Shown here in pieces: positions 18,380-27,949 of a DNA stretch of 64,000 bases; position 1 is the stretch's first letter; each line of letters begins with the position of its first letter. The DNA comes from Acidimicrobiia bacterium. Lineage in GTDB: Bacteria; Acidobacteriota; Vicinamibacteria; Vicinamibacterales; CAVVIG01. Below the pieces are notes generated by a model. That model did no database searches, was not told where the DNA came from, and saw only the letters and a list, made by a program, of their open reading frames with translations. The translations under genes and the position numbers were made by a program. The stretch is from contig VFZL01000006.1 in NCBI GenBank assembly GCA_016871175.1, positions 1-64,000 on the forward strand. Direction: 5' to 3'.

Positions 18380-20615
18380 ATGCTCGCCGAGGGAGCGGCG
18401 CGGCTCTGCGCCGAAGAGACCGCACGACTGATCGAATTTGCACGGGCCTGCAAGGCGGCCGCGCGCGGTGCTCCTCTACCCCGACGGACACCCCGCCATC
18501 GGCGCCACGCTCGGGCGCATCGTGCACTTGACGTCTGCCGCCGCGCTGCCGGCGCCGATGCGGCTGACCGTGGTCGGCGACAGTGTGAGGCTGCACGACA
18601 AAGCGCCCGCTCGATCGAACGCCGCCCTTGGAGAACTCGCCCTCCTGCTTCACGGCCATCTCGTGGGCGAGCTGACGGTGCGGCCGGGCGGTGATCTGGC
18701 CGCCTGGCGCTCCTTCCTGCTGCTCCTTGGGCGCGCACCCGAGGACGTCCGAGCTGAGGGCGGGATCGCTCGGCTCTGGGCCACGCAGACCGGCCGACAC
18801 GTGGACATCCGCGAGATCGACTACGCCGAAGTACTGCGCGAACGCCCCGGACCTTCGACAGCTGGGTGGGCGGACGTCATCGCGCACTGCCTGCAAGGCG
18901 AAGGGGACACTCTCTCCGACGCCCCTCGCGCCTTGCTGCTCGATGCGGGGTCGAGTGTCGAAAAGCTGGCGGCGCTCATCGCCGCGGTGGAAGAGGAAGC
19001 CACGGCAGCCCAGGGTGCCGCCTCTGGACATCGCAGTGCGGCGCTCGTCCGGCTTCTCGATCGCATTGTCGCGACGGTGTCCGAGGCGACGCCAGACGGC
19101 GTCGAACCCGTATTGGACAACCTCGCCAAGGTGCTGGGACAACTGTCTCCGGCGCTCATGGCCGACCTGCTGACCGACGTCGGCACAATCACGGAGACGC
19201 CCGACCTGGTCTACACCATCGTGAACCACATGTCGGAATCGACGATCAGCGAATTCGTCGCCCGCCACGCCATCGAGCCCGGCACGCCGGTTGAGCGCCT
19301 CGCAACGGCGTTTCAGTCACTCGTTCCCGAAGACCGCCGCGAGCGACTCCTCTCGCTCGCTCGAGACGAGGCGGCGAAACGGCACGAGGCAGACACGTCG
19401 TTCGACGCGAAGTGGGAGAACGTGGGCGAGAAGCTCATGCTGTCGTACAGCGACGAGGCATACGTCTCCGAGCAGTACGGACGCGAGCTCTCCTCGGCGA
19501 AGAGGACGGCCTTGGCCGTCGAGCATTTGAGCGACGACCCGCCCGAGCGTTTGGCCGCATGGCTTGGCAGCGTGGCCGCCAGCGAACTACGGCGTCTCGA
19601 CGTCGAACCCGTCCACGACCTCCTTCGTCTCGAACGCGATCCAGAGCAATGGGCGGCCTTGATGCGGCCCGTCGTCTCCTTGATTGAAGATCTCCTCCTT
19701 GTCGGCGACTTCGGCCCAGCGGAGGGGCTCGTTCAACGGCTGGTCCAGCAACGGCAGGGCCCCGACAACCACACCGACCCGTATCGGCAAGCCGCGATCG
19801 GCGCGATCGAGGGGCTCGCCACAGGTGCGCTGCTGCACAACGTGTCGAGCCACTTACCGACCATCGATGACGAAGCGTTCGAGCGAGTCAGGACGATGTT
19901 CCTGTGGCTGGGCGACACGGTCGTGCGACCGCTGGACGAAGCGCTGGCCGAAGAGAACATCCCGCATGCGCGGGAACGGCTGGCGGCTGTGCTCATCGCC
20001 TTCGGGCCGCGAGGGCGGTCCGAGGTCGAGCGCCTCAAATCGTCTCCAAACGCGGCCGTCCGACGTACCGCGATCCAGTTCCTGCGTGCATTCGGCGGGA
20101 ACGACGCGCTACCGGAACTGTCCCAGCTCCTGCACGACGGCGAATCACAGGTCCAGCGCGAAGCCGTGCGGGCCATTCTCGCGATCGGGACCGATCGAGC
20201 GTACCGCGTCCTCTCGGACGCGCTCATCGCCGGCACCTCGGCGCAGCGAGATGCGATCGTCACGTCGATGACGGGCGCACGCGACGAGCGGGCCGTATCA
20301 GTGTTCGCATACGTGCTGGATCACGTGGATCACAAGGGCCCTCAAGCGGACTTGTACCTGCGCGCGATGCAGGCCTTGGGCACGCTACGCCACAACGATG
20401 GCGTCGACGCGCGCGCGCTTCGGAGAGGCGAGTGGTGGGCTCCTCGACGCACCACCGCGTTTCGCGCGGCCGCGGCAGCCGCATTGGCACGCATCGGAAC
20501 GCGCGAAGCTGCACAGGCGCTCGAGGACGCCATGTTGAACGGCCCCCGTGGGGTCCGGAACGCGGCCCGCTTGCACCTGGCCGCGATGGCGACACCACGG
20601 CGGGAGGTGGCCTAG
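18380..20615 (+). CDS. HEAT-repeat protein, apparent frameshift near 5' end
   Basis: About 740 residues with C-terminal HEAT-like repeats (LPELSQLLHDGESQVQREAV, then similar helical pairs to the end). The middle is largely helical, and the N-terminus resembles proteins whose first lines read RACKAAARxVLLYPDGHP. The stretch MLAEGAARLCAEETARLIEF from 18380 is in one frame, and VLLYPDGHPAIGATLGRI from about 18468 is in the next. The join needs one extra base removed in the GC-rich run near 18460-18472. An ATG inside the second frame (18438) could give a shorter product. Function is unknown. The HD-GYP gene starts three bases after the stop, and its N-terminus (SGQLYAGSHPIVAQNV) looks like the same type of region, so the pair probably works together. 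Confidence 0.7.
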
Positions 20616-20617
20616 TC

Positions 20618-21979
20618 ATGGCACACCCACGTCACCAGGCGGCCGAGGAGATGCTCCGGCGTTTTGCGGCGGCCGTCAGGTCGGGTCAACTCTACGCCGG
20701 TTCGCATCCGATCGTCGCGCAGAACGTGCGCGCGCTCGCCCAGAGCGTCGACCACTACCTGCGCGCGGAGCCAGCGCTCGTCATCGGCATCATCGAAAAC
20801 GAGGTAATCGTCGGTGACCTGCTCGTGGCTCGAGGTGATGGACTCCAAGGGTTCTTACGTCGGCTGAAACAGGCGGGCATCGAGCGCATCGCCGTCGACA
20901 GAGGCGTGACAGCCGAAGAGCTCACGACGCTTGTCGCCACCTTGAGCGGACTCGATGGACAGACCGCCAGCGAGAGCGCGTTCGCGGGGTTGCCGCACGT
21001 CCGCGTGGGCCGCGTCACAGTTGGGCCGACCCACGACGGTCCCACTGAATCGGCTGACATGGCCACCTTCCGCCGCATGTACGCCGACGCGGTCGGGAGC
21101 GCGAATCAGCTCTGGCAGGGTGCCCACACCGAACGACAGGTCGACGCGACGGTGGCCCGCACACTGGTGAACGGCCTGGCCCAGGCCGTGTCCCAGAACC
21201 GCACCGCGCTGCTCGCCCTCACCACGCTCAAGGACTACGACAACTACACGTTCACCCACATGGTGAACGTCTCGATTCTCACGATGGGGCAAGCGCGGGG
21301 CCTGGGGATTGACGGTCCGCTCCTGCGCGAGTTCGGTCTCGCCGCGCTGATGCACGACATCGGCAAAGTTCGCACGCCGCTCGAGATCCTGAACAAGCCC
21401 GACAAGCCCACCGACGACGAGTTCACGATCATGAAGCGGCACACCGTGGACGGCGCGGCCATCCTCCGCGCGACACCTGACATGCCCGCGCTCGCGCCCA
21501 TCGTGGCTTTCGAGCACCATCGTCGTCTCGACAACTCGGGATACCCTGACATCGATCGCCTGACCCTGAACCTGGCGACGATGCTGTGTAGCTTGGCGGA
21601 CGTGTACGACGCCATGCGCTCGCAGCGCGCGTATCAGAATGCGTTCCCGAGCGACCGCATTCTGGCGGTGATGAAGCGCAGCGAGGGTAAACAGTTCGAT
21701 CAGCACCTCGTGCGACGGTTCGTGCAGCTGATCGGCATCTCTCCGGTTGGCACCCTGGTGAAGGTCGACACAGGCGAACTCGCGGTGGTTCGTCAGATTC
21801 ATGCACCGGACCCACATCGACCGCAGGTCCGGATCATCTCCGACAAAACGGGCACCATGCTGGAACGGACGTGCGACGTCAACCTCTGGGAAATCACGCC
21901 AGGGACCGAGCGACCGAGCGCCGTGGCCGCGCCGGTCGATCCGGAACCGCTCGGCATCGACCCGATGGCCCTGATGTAG
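20618..21979 (+). CDS. HD-GYP domain protein with N-terminal regulatory region
   Basis: A 453-residue protein. The N-terminal half (1-160) is of unknown fold. The C-terminal half is an HD-GYP domain with THMVNVSILTM, LMHDIGKVRTPLEILNKP (HD pair near residue 246) and a following HxxxGxxIL-like segment. The GYP motif reads HHRRLDNSGYP near residue 300, where canonical active enzymes have HHExxDGxGYP, so Glu is replaced by Arg and Gly by Ser/Asn. HD-GYP enzymes cleave cyclic di-GMP, but these changes make activity uncertain. It is transcribed directly behind the HEAT gene. Confidence 0.85.
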   Translation: MAHPRHQAAEEMLRRFAAAVRSGQLYAGSHPIVAQNVRALAQSVDHYLRAEPALVIGIIENEVIVGDLLVARGDGLQGFLRRLKQAGIERIAVDRGVTAEELTTLVATLSGLDGQTASESAFAGLPHVRVGRVTVGPTHDGPTESADMATFRRMYADAVGSANQLWQGAHTERQVDATVARTLVNGLAQAVSQNRTALLALTTLKDYDNYTFTHMVNVSILTMGQARGLGIDGPLLREFGLAALMHDIGKVRTPLEILNKPDKPTDDEFTIMKRHTVDGAAILRATPDMPALAPIVAFEHHRRLDNSGYPDIDRLTLNLATMLCSLADVYDAMRSQRAYQNAFPSDRILAVMKRSEGKQFDQHLVRRFVQLIGISPVGTLVKVDTGELAVVRQIHAPDPHRPQVRIISDKTGTMLERTCDVNLWEITPGTERPSAVAAPVDPEPLGIDPMALM

Positions 21980-22018
21980 ACTGGGTGGACCTCCTGCATG
22001 GCAAGATTGCCACCATCC

Positions 22019-23803
22019 ATGTCCACGCCTTGCCTGGTACGCCGCCTCGGGATCGTCGCGCTGGTTGCTTCTCTCTGGACCAGCCCGTCATGCGGCTCCC
22101 GGACCACGGCGGTCTCCGCCCAGCGCGACGGGAGAGTTGCAGGCGCGACAGATGCGGACGCGCCGCGGTTGATCGTCCTGCTCGTGGTTGACCAGATGCG
22201 AGCGGACTACGTTGACCGCTTCAGGGGTGACTGGACGGGCGGACTCCAACGGTTACTCACCCAAGGCGCGCACTTCTCGAACGCGGCCTATCCCTACCTT
22301 GGCACCCACACCTGCGCGGGGCACGCTACGGTCGCGACCGGTGCATTGCCATCGGTCCACGGCATCTTTCAGAACACCTGGTACGACCGCGAATCGGGCG
22401 AAAACATCCCGTGTACCCGCGACGTCGGCGCCAAAGCGGTGGTCTACAGCGGTACCGGTCGTGAGCACGGGCCGGTTCGGTTGCGAGTGCCCACGCTGGC
22501 CGACGAACTGCGGGCACAGCGGTCGTCAAAGGTCGTGTCGCTCTCGCTGAAGCCGCGCAGCGCGATCATGCTCGCTGGCCACGGCGGGGACGCGGTGACG
22601 TGGCTCACCGACGCCGGCGATGGCTGGCAAACCGGCAACATGTATTCGGCGGGCCCGGTTCCGGTGGTCCGCTCGTACCTCGAGGCGCATCCACTGGCCG
22701 CCGACTACGGAACGGTCTGGGACCGTCAGTTGGCACCGTCGCGATACCCGGAGGCCGACGACGCCATCGGGGAGAACCCGCCGGCTGGATGGGACAGGAC
22801 GTTCCCGCATCCGCTCGTCGGTAAGGGTAACGCGCCGGATGCACAGTACCGTGACCTGTGGCAACACAGTCCGTGGGCGGACGCGTATCTCGGTCGGTTT
22901 GCAGGGGCTCTGGTAAAGGCTCTGGCATTGGGGGGGACCCCGGGCCAGACGGACGTCCTCGGGGTGAGCTTTTCGTCGCCGGACCTGGTCATACATCGGT
23001 TCGGCCCGCACAGCCAGGAAGCGCGCGACCACTACGCGCGTCTCGACCTGAGCATCGGACGGTTGCTCGCAGATCTGGATATACACGTCGGGCGCGACCG
23101 GTACGTCGTAGCGCTCACCTCGGATCATGGGGTCGCGGACATCCCAGAACAGGCGAAACAGCAGGGCGAGGACGCCGGGCGAGTGTCGGCGACCGACATC
23201 CGTGCGCTCATCGAGCAGACGCTCATCGACGTGGTGGGGCCAGGCCGCTATGTGGCGCGGATCAACTCCACCGACGTCTACTTCCACCCCGGTGTGTACG
23301 ACACACTTCGAGCGCATCCGCGCGCGCTCGAGGCGGTGGCGCGTGCGGTCGGCGCGCAGCCAGGCATCGCGCGGGTGTTGCGGAGCGATGAAGTTGCAGG
23401 CCAGGCGACGTCGAAGGACCCGCTCGTGCGTGCGGCAGCGCTCAGCCATGTGCCCAGCGCGAGCGGCGACCTGCTCGTCCTCACCAAGCCTGGTTGGATC
23501 TACAGCGCCACCGGGACGACGCACGGGAGCGCGAATCCACTCGATCAGCGTGTGCCGATCTTCCTGATGGGCGCGGGAATCAAGCCGGGCGTTTACACCG
23601 ACGCCGCCACACCTGCAGACATCGCGCCGACACTGGCGTCGCTTGCGGGGGTCGCACTGCCGAAGGCGCAGGGTCAGCCACTACGCGCCGCGCTCCTCAC
23701 GCGGACACCCGCATCGCGGGCGTCCACGACGTCGTCCACCTCCTCGACACCCGCGACGGAACCCTCGTCACCGCAGCTCGGCGGATCCCGAGCAAGGCCG
23801 TGA
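22019..23803 (+). CDS. alkaline phosphatase superfamily lipoprotein (PafA-like)
   Basis: About 594 residues. The N-terminus carries basic residues, a hydrophobic stretch and a lipobox-like TSPSC, so it is probably a lipoprotein. The mature part has LLVVDQMRADYVDRF (metal Asp), THTCAGHATVATGALPSVHG (Thr nucleophile region) and TSDHGVAD (metal Asp/His), which is the phosphodiesterase/PafA branch. It would hydrolyse phosphate mono- or diesters in the periplasm. The start at 22019 is chosen for the signal sequence; 21998 is an alternative. Its stop overlaps the GTG of the alkyltransferase-like gene. Confidence 0.85.
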   Translation: MSTPCLVRRLGIVALVASLWTSPSCGSRTTAVSAQRDGRVAGATDADAPRLIVLLVVDQMRADYVDRFRGDWTGGLQRLLTQGAHFSNAAYPYLGTHTCAGHATVATGALPSVHGIFQNTWYDRESGENIPCTRDVGAKAVVYSGTGREHGPVRLRVPTLADELRAQRSSKVVSLSLKPRSAIMLAGHGGDAVTWLTDAGDGWQTGNMYSAGPVPVVRSYLEAHPLAADYGTVWDRQLAPSRYPEADDAIGENPPAGWDRTFPHPLVGKGNAPDAQYRDLWQHSPWADAYLGRFAGALVKALALGGTPGQTDVLGVSFSSPDLVIHRFGPHSQEARDHYARLDLSIGRLLADLDIHVGRDRYVVALTSDHGVADIPEQAKQQGEDAGRVSATDIRALIEQTLIDVVGPGRYVARINSTDVYFHPGVYDTLRAHPRALEAVARAVGAQPGIARVLRSDEVAGQATSKDPLVRAAALSHVPSASGDLLVLTKPGWIYSATGTTHGSANPLDQRVPIFLMGAGIKPGVYTDAATPADIAPTLASLAGVALPKAQGQPLRAALLTRTPASRASTTSSTSSTPATEPSSPQLGGSRARP

Positions 23804-24099
23804 AGTCGGACTTCACCACGCGCGTCCTGAGCGTCGTCCGTCGCATTCCCTCGGGTCGCGTCGCATCGTATGGTCAGGTGGCGGAACTGACTGGTCGACC
23901 AGGTGCGGCGCGCGCCGTCGGCAACATCATGAGACGGGCCTCGGTTCCCGGCCTTCCCTACCACCGGGTTGTCGCCGCCGGTGGCCGGCTCGGCGGCTAC
24001 GGCGGCCTCGAGCTCCTGAAGCGACAGCGTCTCAGCGCGGAGGGGATCGAGTTCTCAGGGGCACGCATTCGGCACTTCGAGCGCATCAGAATTCGGTGA
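23800..24099 (+). CDS. alkyltransferase-like protein (ATL)
   Basis: A 99-residue protein corresponding to the DNA-binding half of O6-alkylguanine-DNA alkyltransferases. It shows the helix-turn-helix SYGQVAELTGRPGAARAVGN with the Arg finger. The active-site loop reads PYHRVV where repair-competent MGMT has PCHRV and most ATLs have PWHRV. Without the Cys it cannot accept an alkyl group; ATLs bind alkylated guanine and channel it to nucleotide excision repair. It starts with GTG overlapping the phosphatase stop (GTGA), a coupling that looks like packing rather than a functional link. Confidence 0.88.
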   Translation: MKSDFTTRVLSVVRRIPSGRVASYGQVAELTGRPGAARAVGNIMRRASVPGLPYHRVVAAGGRLGGYGGLELLKRQRLSAEGIEFSGARIRHFERIRIR

Positions 24100-24254
24100 C
24101 TCATCCATTGGTTCGGCCCACGATTTGCGTAGCCTCCTCTTGGCCGCCTCTCCGGTGGATCTCAGATCAACGGCTCCGGCCGCGGCCGACGAGGAAACCG
24201 CGCGTGCCTGTCTTTTCAGACCGTCGCTATGACAAAACGTCCGGATTCTGTACG

Positions 24255-24944
24255 TTACTGCTTGTCGGCGGAAGTTCCGATGAGCTGCAGGATGCGGCTC
24301 ACGTACTCGCGCGTCTCGGAGTAAGGGGGAATGCCCTGGAACCGATCGACCGCCGCTTCGCCTGCGTTGTAGGCGGCCAGCGCCAAGGCCAACGAGTAGC
24401 GGTCGAGGAGCGAGCGGAGGTGGCGTGTCCCCGCGTCGATGTTGGCTGCCGGGTCGTACGGACGGCGGATCGCGTAACGTCGTGCCGTCTCCGGCATCAA
24501 CTGCATCAGCCCCATCGCCCCGGCTTTCGAGCGCGCCTTCTGCTAGTACCCCGACTCGACGTGGATCACGGCCTGAACGAGGCGAGCCTCCACGCCGTGC
24601 GCCGCGGAGGCCCGTCGAATCAGGTCTCCAAAGGGCACTTGACCGACCGGGAGACGGTCGCGGGCGTCCGCCCCGCGCACGATCGGTGCACTGGCCGGTT
24701 CAGCCTCCACAACCTCGGCCGTCTCTGGGTAAGGCACCTCGTCCGGAAGAACTTCGGCGATCAGAGCGCGTGGGCATTCGATTTCGCCCCCAGACCGGAG
24801 CGTCAGGACGGCCGTGTCACCCGAGAACTGCAACGATCGAACTGACACAGTTCGACCCGAACTGAGATAGACGATCTCCGCACGGGCTACTGGCGCCCCA
24901 AGGAGCCACCCAGCTGAGGTGATTGCGAGGACGCCTCGTCTCAT
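24255..24944 (-). pseudogene. lytic transglycosylase (SLT family) with in-frame amber codon
   Basis: The frame encodes a secreted SLT-type lytic transglycosylase of 229 codons. It has a signal peptide ending VARA, a short beta domain (IVYLSSGRTVSV), then VEARLVQAVIHVESGY with the catalytic Glu near residue 131. A TAG at codon 134 (24543-24545) follows, and the frame continues [20 protein letters not shown] and [12 protein letters not shown]. Family members have a coding residue at the TAG position (often Asn/Asp or Gln; CAG to TAG would be one transition). Termination there removes most of the catalytic fold. Its start overlaps the stop of the upstream lipoprotein gene (ATGA). Confidence 0.85.
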
Positions 24945-25828
24945 CGGACGTCGATGTAGGCGTGAAACACCCGTACGCCCAGCTCTCGCCTGTCTGTGCT
25001 CGCCGGGCTCGCCGTCCAGGGCACAAAGGTCGGATCGACCACGAACTGGATCTCGGCCAAATCGCCCTCGCCCATTCGTGCCATCGGCAGGGTAATTCGT
25101 TTCAGGACTTGCTGATCGGGCGGCAGGGTGAACTGCTCAATCGTCTGTCCACCGAGGTTTACCCGCACCTGCTGTGGACCGTGGAGATCCTTGCCTGGGC
25201 TATCGAGGTCCAAGTAAAGCGTGGCGTCCTTCTTCGGATGCTTGAAGGCAAGTGTGGCCTCTCTTTTGGTCCACTGCCACTCCACGCCCGAATCTTGGTA
25301 CGAGACCTCAGCGGCGTGCCACCCGTCCTTGTAGACAGTGAACAGGTTCTCGGTCTGCGAGAGCAGATTCAGGCTCCCCACCTTGTAAGCGTGCTGGCCC
25401 ATCTCTTGGCCCGTCAACGGCAGGCGCTGCTCATTCGGATCGGTCGAGTACAGCCCCATGTAAATGCCTGCCTGAGTGACATCTGAGTACACCGGCACGA
25501 ACACGGTCCGCGTGTACTCAACGGTCTGGCCCGGCTTCCACTGCGACGTCGGCGTCGGTGGATCGTGATCGTCGGTCCATATCGGTTTTCCCTGGCTGTT
25601 CGCAATGTGGACCATGACGCGATAGTCCTTGTCGAACGTCGCGCCCTCGGCCACCACGAATTTGTACGTGATCTCGACCGGGCTGCCCGGGGCTGCGCGG
25701 TCGTGATTGAGCTGGACGCTCGGCGTGGCCACGGCCGGCACCGGGCTCTCCGAAGGGCCGCAGGCCGACGCCAAGGCGACGGCCAAACCGATGAGTACGG
25801 GACGAGACGCACGGTCAAACGCGATCAT
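24941..25828 (-). CDS. lipoprotein of unknown function
   Basis: About 295 residues starting [14 protein letters not shown] with a lipobox LASAC near residue 23, so the mature protein should be lipid-anchored. The body is beta-rich and contains repeated sandwich-like motifs ([37 protein letters not shown]), suggesting two Ig-like or galactose-binding-like domains. I do not recognise a named family. It precedes the transglycosylase gene with an ATGA overlap, so a role in the cell envelope is likely. The start at 25828 is chosen for the signal sequence; the ATG at 25879 is upstream. Confidence 0.65.
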   Translation of the reverse strand: MIAFDRASRPVLIGLAVALASACGPSESPVPAVATPSVQLNHDRAAPGSPVEITYKFVVAEGATFDKDYRVMVHIANSQGKPIWTDDHDPPTPTSQWKPGQTVEYTRTVFVPVYSDVTQAGIYMGLYSTDPNEQRLPLTGQEMGQHAYKVGSLNLLSQTENLFTVYKDGWHAAEVSYQDSGVEWQWTKREATLAFKHPKKDATLYLDLDSPGKDLHGPQQVRVNLGGQTIEQFTLPPDQQVLKRITLPMARMGEGDLAEIQFVVDPTFVPWTASPASTDRRELGVRVFHAYIDVR

Positions 25829-25922
25829 ATTCAGTGGCTTCGACTGTACCGGATCGGCGGGAACGGCGCAATCGGCCACGCACGTGTGTGCTAGAGTGCT
25901 GGCGACGGCGGAGGGCGCCCGG

Positions 25923-26195
25923 ATGTCTCAGGACGCGTTGGGGTTGGTCGAAACCAAAGGACTCATCGGCTCGGTCGAGGCCGCCGACGCCATGGTCAAG
26001 ACGGCAAACGTCACGCTTCTCGCCAAGGAGTACATCGGTGCCGGCTACGTCACGGTGATGGTACGCGGCGACGTGGGCGCCGTGAAAGCGGCCACCGACG
26101 CGGGAGCCGCCGCCGCGCGACGAGTCGGCGAGCTTGTGTCGGTCCACGTCATTCCGCGACCACACGCCGACGTGGAGCGCATCCTGCCGAAATGA
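25923..26195 (+). CDS. bacterial microcompartment shell protein (BMC-H, PduA/EutM type)
   Basis: A 90-residue single BMC domain. It opens [20 protein letters not shown] with a conserved Lys-containing VETKG edge, then [19 protein letters not shown] and a helix ending [15 protein letters not shown], all diagnostic of hexameric shell tiles. Such hexamers build the facets of microcompartments that sequester aldehydes. It overlaps the following aldehyde dehydrogenase by ATGA, so expression is coupled. No pentameric vertex protein or other shell gene lies in this window. Confidence 0.93.
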   Translation: MSQDALGLVETKGLIGSVEAADAMVKTANVTLLAKEYIGAGYVTVMVRGDVGAVKAATDAGAAAARRVGELVSVHVIPRPHADVERILPK

Positions 26196-27949
26196 GCGCT
26201 GCGCCCGAGCCCACGTCGAGCGACCACGACCTCGCCTCCATCGCCGAAGCCCGCGCGCTCACCCGTCGCGCGCGCGCCGCCTGGTCCCAACTGGCCGAGC
26301 TCTCTCAGGAGCGGATCGACGCCATCGTGGACGCCGTCGCCGAGGCCGCAACCGCGCACGCGGACGCATTTGCCCGACATGCGGTTGACGAAACCGGATA
26401 TGGCGTCTTCGAGGACAAGGTTCAGAAGAACCTGTTCGCCTCGCAGAGAATCTACGCCTTCATTCGTCCCTTGAAGACGGTGGGCGTCGTCGCACGTCAC
26501 CCCGATCGAGGTCTCATCGAGATTGCGGAGCCGTTCGGCGTGGTCGCGGCCATCGTCCCATCCACCAACCCCACGTCCACAACGATTTACAAGGTGCTCG
26601 TCGCCCTCAAGGCGAGATGCACCATCGTTTTGAGCCCACACCCGGCGGCGGTCGGTTGCATCACCCATGTGGCCGAGGTGCTCGACGATGCCGCGCGACG
26701 GGCCGGAGCGCCACCCGACTCGATCGCATGGATGAAGACCGTCACGCTGGAGGGCACGCAGGAGCTCATGAAGCACAGGGACGTCGCGGTGATTCTGGCG
26801 ACAGGAGGCATGGGCCTGGTCCGCGCGGCCTATAGCGCGGGGAAGCCCGCCTACGGCGTCGGTCCTGGGAATGCGCCCGCGTTTATCGAGCGGACAGCGC
26901 ACGTGAAGAAAGCCGTGCGGGACGTCATCACCGGCAAGACGTTCGACAACGGCGTCTTGTGTTCGTCCGAGAATTCGGTGGTCGTCGATCAGCCGATCGC
27001 CGACGCGGTGCGGGCAGAGTTCCAGGCCCAGGCTGGCTACTTCCTCTCGAATGCCGAGGTGGAGGCGGTCGGCCGGATGTTGGTCACGCCACAGCGTTTG
27101 CCCAATCCGAAGTTGGTTGGCAAGTCGGCGCAAACCATCGCGCAGGCGTGCGGCATCTCGGTCCCCGACAACACACGCGTCCTGATTGCGCCGCTCGATG
27201 GGGTGGGCCGTGACTACCCACTTTCCATAGAGAAGCTCTGCCCGGTTCTCTCGTACTACGTCGTTCGAGACTGGCAAGAGGGGTGCGAGCGGTGCCAGCA
27301 GATCCTGCGGTACGGGGGGATGGGCCACACCATGGCCATCCACTCGCAGAATGAGCAAGTCATCCTGGAGTTCGGCTTGAAGAAGCCGGCGTTCCGAGTT
27401 GTTGTCAATTCGCCCGCGACGTTTGGATCGATCGGCCTGACCACCGGCCTGGACCCCGCGATGACACTCGGCTGCGGGGGGTATGGCGGCAACATCACGT
27501 CAGACAACATCTCGCCGCGACACTTGTTGAACATCAAGCGCGTGGCGTACGAGGTCACCTCTGTCGCGAACCGCTTCGAGAAGGGGCCTGCCCCCATCCT
27601 CCGGGAGCCTGCCCTGAAGGCGGACGGAATCGATGCCGAAACGCTGACTGCGCGGATCGATAGCTTCCTGGCGGCCCGAGGCTACCGCGGAACGGCCGCC
27701 AGTGGCTCGAGCACGTCAGATTCATCTGGCGGAAGGATGCCGGACGGGGGTTACGCCAGCCCGACCTCGCCGGGCGAGGATTCAACGGCGAAGTCGGCTC
27801 CACTCGATTTCGTGTGTGAGGAGGATGTGCGCGTGGCGGTGCGGACCGGTCGGACACTCGTGTTGAGTGACAGAGCCATCGTGACACCGGCCGCGCGAGA
27901 GCTGGGCGAGACGCATCGCGTGTTCGAGCAGGCGCCTTTGCGGGGCTAA
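26192..27949 (+). CDS. CoA-acylating aldehyde dehydrogenase with C-terminal extension domain
   Basis: A 585-residue protein. Residues about 1-490 form an acylating aldehyde dehydrogenase of the EutE/PduP/SauS group: [43 protein letters not shown] and the catalytic Cys in [12 protein letters not shown]. It would convert an aldehyde plus CoA to acyl-CoA with NAD(P) reduction. Residues 500-537 are a Ser/Gly/Pro linker. Residues 538-585 form a small domain with [12 protein letters not shown] and IVTPAAREL, a motif pattern that recurs in other microcompartment proteins (for example EutT/PduO-type segments with TPAARD). This tail, about 95 residues beyond usual length, is a candidate encapsulation element. 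The substrate (acetaldehyde, propionaldehyde, lactaldehyde or sulfoacetaldehyde) is not decided. Confidence 0.9.
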   Translation: MSAAPEPTSSDHDLASIAEARALTRRARAAWSQLAELSQERIDAIVDAVAEAATAHADAFARHAVDETGYGVFEDKVQKNLFASQRIYAFIRPLKTVGVVARHPDRGLIEIAEPFGVVAAIVPSTNPTSTTIYKVLVALKARCTIVLSPHPAAVGCITHVAEVLDDAARRAGAPPDSIAWMKTVTLEGTQELMKHRDVAVILATGGMGLVRAAYSAGKPAYGVGPGNAPAFIERTAHVKKAVRDVITGKTFDNGVLCSSENSVVVDQPIADAVRAEFQAQAGYFLSNAEVEAVGRMLVTPQRLPNPKLVGKSAQTIAQACGISVPDNTRVLIAPLDGVGRDYPLSIEKLCPVLSYYVVRDWQEGCERCQQILRYGGMGHTMAIHSQNEQVILEFGLKKPAFRVVVNSPATFGSIGLTTGLDPAMTLGCGGYGGNITSDNISPRHLLNIKRVAYEVTSVANRFEKGPAPILREPALKADGIDAETLTARIDSFLAARGYRGTAASGSSTSDSSGGRMPDGGYASPTSPGEDSTAKSAPLDFVCEEDVRVAVRTGRTLVLSDRAIVTPAARELGETHRVFEQAPLRG

